Part shown: piece after piece, positions 5,051 to 6,581 of the stretch | Numbering within the stretch: the stretch's first letter is position 1 | How the letters are laid out: each line of letters starts with the position of its first letter | Origin: an uncultured Saprospiraceae bacterium | GTDB lineage: Bacteria > Bacteroidota > Bacteroidia > Chitinophagales > Saprospiraceae | NCBI GenBank assembly: GCA_937921525.1 | Contig: CAKZUM010000763.1 | Coordinates: forward strand, 1 to 6,581 | Length of the DNA stretch: 6,581 nucleotides | Reading direction: 5' to 3' | Position numbers and translations under genes: made by a program | Notes under the pieces: generated by a model | Database searches by the model: none | What the model saw: the letters and a program-made list of their open reading frames with translations, nothing else | Told to the model about the DNA's origin: nothing

Positions 5051-6581
5051 TTAAGCTGTCACCACCATTTGCTCTAGCACCTCTTTCACAAAATGCTTCA
5101 ACTCCGCATTAGAAATAGGCACGCCTTGGATTTTATTATAAGGAATGATTTCTAATAAATATTTATCTCTAATCAATTTAGACAATTGTCCATTATTGAT
5201 TTCTGGAATAATGACTTTTTTATAAGACTTTAAAATTGTTTCTAAATTACGAGGGAATGGATTGAGGTAACGGATATGCGCATGGGCTACACTATGGCCT
5301 TCTGCCAGTAGTTCGTGCGTAATGGCTTGTATCACGCCGTAGGTAGATCCCCATCCCAATACCAAAACATCGCCTTTATCAGGACCAATACTGATCTTTT
5401 GTTCTGGAATTGATTCTGCGATCTTATCCACTTTTGCTTGACGTATTTTCGTCATGTATTCGTGGTTAGCAGGATCGTAAGATACATTACCCGTGTTGGC
5501 TTCTTTTTCTAAACCACCGATTCGGTGTGCTAAACCTTCTGTACCGGGGACTGCCCAACCTCTTACATATCGCTCATCTCTGAGGTAAGGTAAGAAGGCA
5601 TCGGTATCGTCTTTATCTTTAGGAGCTACGAAATTGACTTCTATCTCCGGTATATCTGCTGCTTTTGGAAATTTCCAAGGCTCTGCCCCATTGGCAATAT
5701 AGCCATCACTTAATAGCATTACAGGGGTCATATGCTGCATGGTCATCCGACATGCCTCTATAGCGACATCAAAACAGTCAGATGGCGAACAGGGCGCAAT
5801 AATCGGCAATGGGCTTTCTCCGTTTCTACCGTACATAGCTTGTAACAAATCCGATTGCTCGGTCTTTGTAGGTAAGCCTGTAGAAGGGCCTCCTCGTTGT
5901 ACATTGACAATGACTAAAGGCAATTCTAAAATCATGGCTAATCCAATTGCTTCTCCTTTTAAAGCAACACCTGGACCAGACGTACCTGTAATAGCTAGAT
6001 TACCTCCGTATGAAGCACCAACAGAAGCACATACTGCAGCGATCTCATCTTCTGCTTGGAATGTTTTTACCCCAAAATTTTTATAGCCTGCGAGTCCGTG
6101 TAAAATATCAGATGCAGGCGTAATAGGGTAGGAGCCATAGAATAATGGTAGACCCGATTTTTTAGAAGCCGTTACTAATCCCATCACTAGTGCTTGGTTG
6201 CCCATTACACTACGGTACACTCCTTTTTCCATTGGAGCGGCCTTTATCTTGTAGGTCGTAGTAAAAGTCATCGTTGTATCTCCATAGTGATACCCGGCTT
6301 TTAATACCTTGATGTTGGCTGCTAATATTTCTGGCTTTTTACTAAACTTCGACTCTAAATATTTGACGGTAGATTTTAAGTCTCTATTATACCTCCAATA
6401 CAAGAAGCCTAGCACGAACATATTCTTTCCTCTGTCCTGTTCTTTGGTACTAAGACTCGTATCTTTTAGGCATTCCCTCGTTAGTTTGGTTACAGGTATT
6501 TTATAGACCTCAAAGCCATCTAAGCTGTCATCTTCTAAAGGATTTGCCCCATCTTCATACTTCGCTAATCTAAGATTCTTT
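5051..6581 (-). CDS. korA: 2-oxoacid:ferredoxin oxidoreductase, fused gamma/alpha subunit (KorA-like), 5' end outside window
   Basis: Alpha subunit of a 2-oxoacid:acceptor oxidoreductase, most likely 2-oxoglutarate:ferredoxin oxidoreductase. With a beta subunit carrying thiamine diphosphate, that enzyme converts 2-oxoglutarate and CoA to succinyl-CoA, CO2 and reduced ferredoxin in the cytoplasm. The frame stays open to the right edge (509 residues visible); Met at 6421 is internal, because the 53 residues before it (FEVYKIPVTKLTRECLKDT and following) continue the family's gamma-domain end. Visible landmarks are the YPITPAS substrate/TPP-site motif (visible residues 151-157), QAEDE (175-179), GTSGPG (199-204) and QRGGPSTGLPTKTEQSDL (228-245), then the C-terminal transketolase-like domain with VLGWGSTYG and the PEINNGQL region near the end. 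Bacteroidota homologues are about 610-630 residues, so roughly 100-120 N-terminal residues are missing. No korB follows; a terminator does. Substrate preference (2-oxoglutarate or another 2-oxoacid) is inferred. Confidence 0.93.
   Translation of the reverse strand, partial: KNLRLAKYEDGANPLEDDSLDGFEVYKIPVTKLTRECLKDTSLSTKEQDRGKNMFVLGFLYWRYNRDLKSTVKYLESKFSKKPEILAANIKVLKAGYHYGDTTMTFTTTYKIKAAPMEKGVYRSVMGNQALVMGLVTASKKSGLPLFYGSYPITPASDILHGLAGYKNFGVKTFQAEDEIAAVCASVGASYGGNLAITGTSGPGVALKGEAIGLAMILELPLVIVNVQRGGPSTGLPTKTEQSDLLQAMYGRNGESPLPIIAPCSPSDCFDVAIEACRMTMQHMTPVMLLSDGYIANGAEPWKFPKAADIPEIEVNFVAPKDKDDTDAFLPYLRDERYVRGWAVPGTEGLAHRIGGLEKEANTGNVSYDPANHEYMTKIRQAKVDKIAESIPEQKISIGPDKGDVLVLGWGSTYGVIQAITHELLAEGHSVAHAHIRYLNPFPRNLETILKSYKKVIIPEINNGQLSKLIRDKYLLEIIPYNKIQGVPISNAELKHFVKEVLEQMVVTA

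Noticed and set aside
5739..6086. Plus-strand 115-codon frame
   Set aside because: It is antisense to the most conserved part of korA, including the QRGGPSTG region, so it is a shadow of that gene.

Overview
The window looks like chromosomal DNA from a member of the Bacteroidota. The evidence is a TonB-dependent receptor with an N-terminal carboxypeptidase-regulatory-like domain, followed by a DUF4249 lipoprotein with an acidic export signal (Cys-Glu-Asp-Asp). There is also a fused gamma/alpha 2-oxoacid:ferredoxin oxidoreductase subunit, a TAnnTTTG-type promoter element and no Shine-Dalgarno usage. A saprospire-like organism is my best guess, but that is inference. All supported genes are on the minus strand and are read from right to left.

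Right part (about 4988-6581): the 3' four-fifths of a korA-like gene enters from the right edge and ends at a near-textbook intrinsic terminator. No beta-subunit gene (korB) follows it.

Middle (about 1379-4950): a short leader with two perfect small hairpins and a weak promoter candidate precedes a two-gene transport operon. The first gene encodes an outer-membrane TonB-dependent receptor and the second a DUF4249 outer-membrane lipoprotein, presumably its surface partner for an unknown ligand. The gap between them is almost entirely filled by four copies of a short palindrome (GTAC plus a hairpin). They are arranged as two inverted pairs and carry compensatory base changes, which resembles a REP/BIME element. 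The last copy shares a base with the receptor stop codon.

Left part (1-1323): a 366-residue protein that I cannot name. It has an N-terminal alpha/beta region with a D...LEVSG pattern suggestive of a degenerate PD-(D/E)XK nuclease fold, a TPR-like helical middle and a small beta-rich C-terminus. Just downstream, running off the left edge, is an open frame resembling the C-terminal half of a Uma2-family putative endonuclease without its catalytic half; it is probably a gene remnant. This AT-rich left part looks like accessory DNA next to housekeeping and transport genes.

The items most worth a second look are the unnamed 366-residue protein with its Uma2 remnant and the covarying palindrome array inside the receptor/lipoprotein operon.
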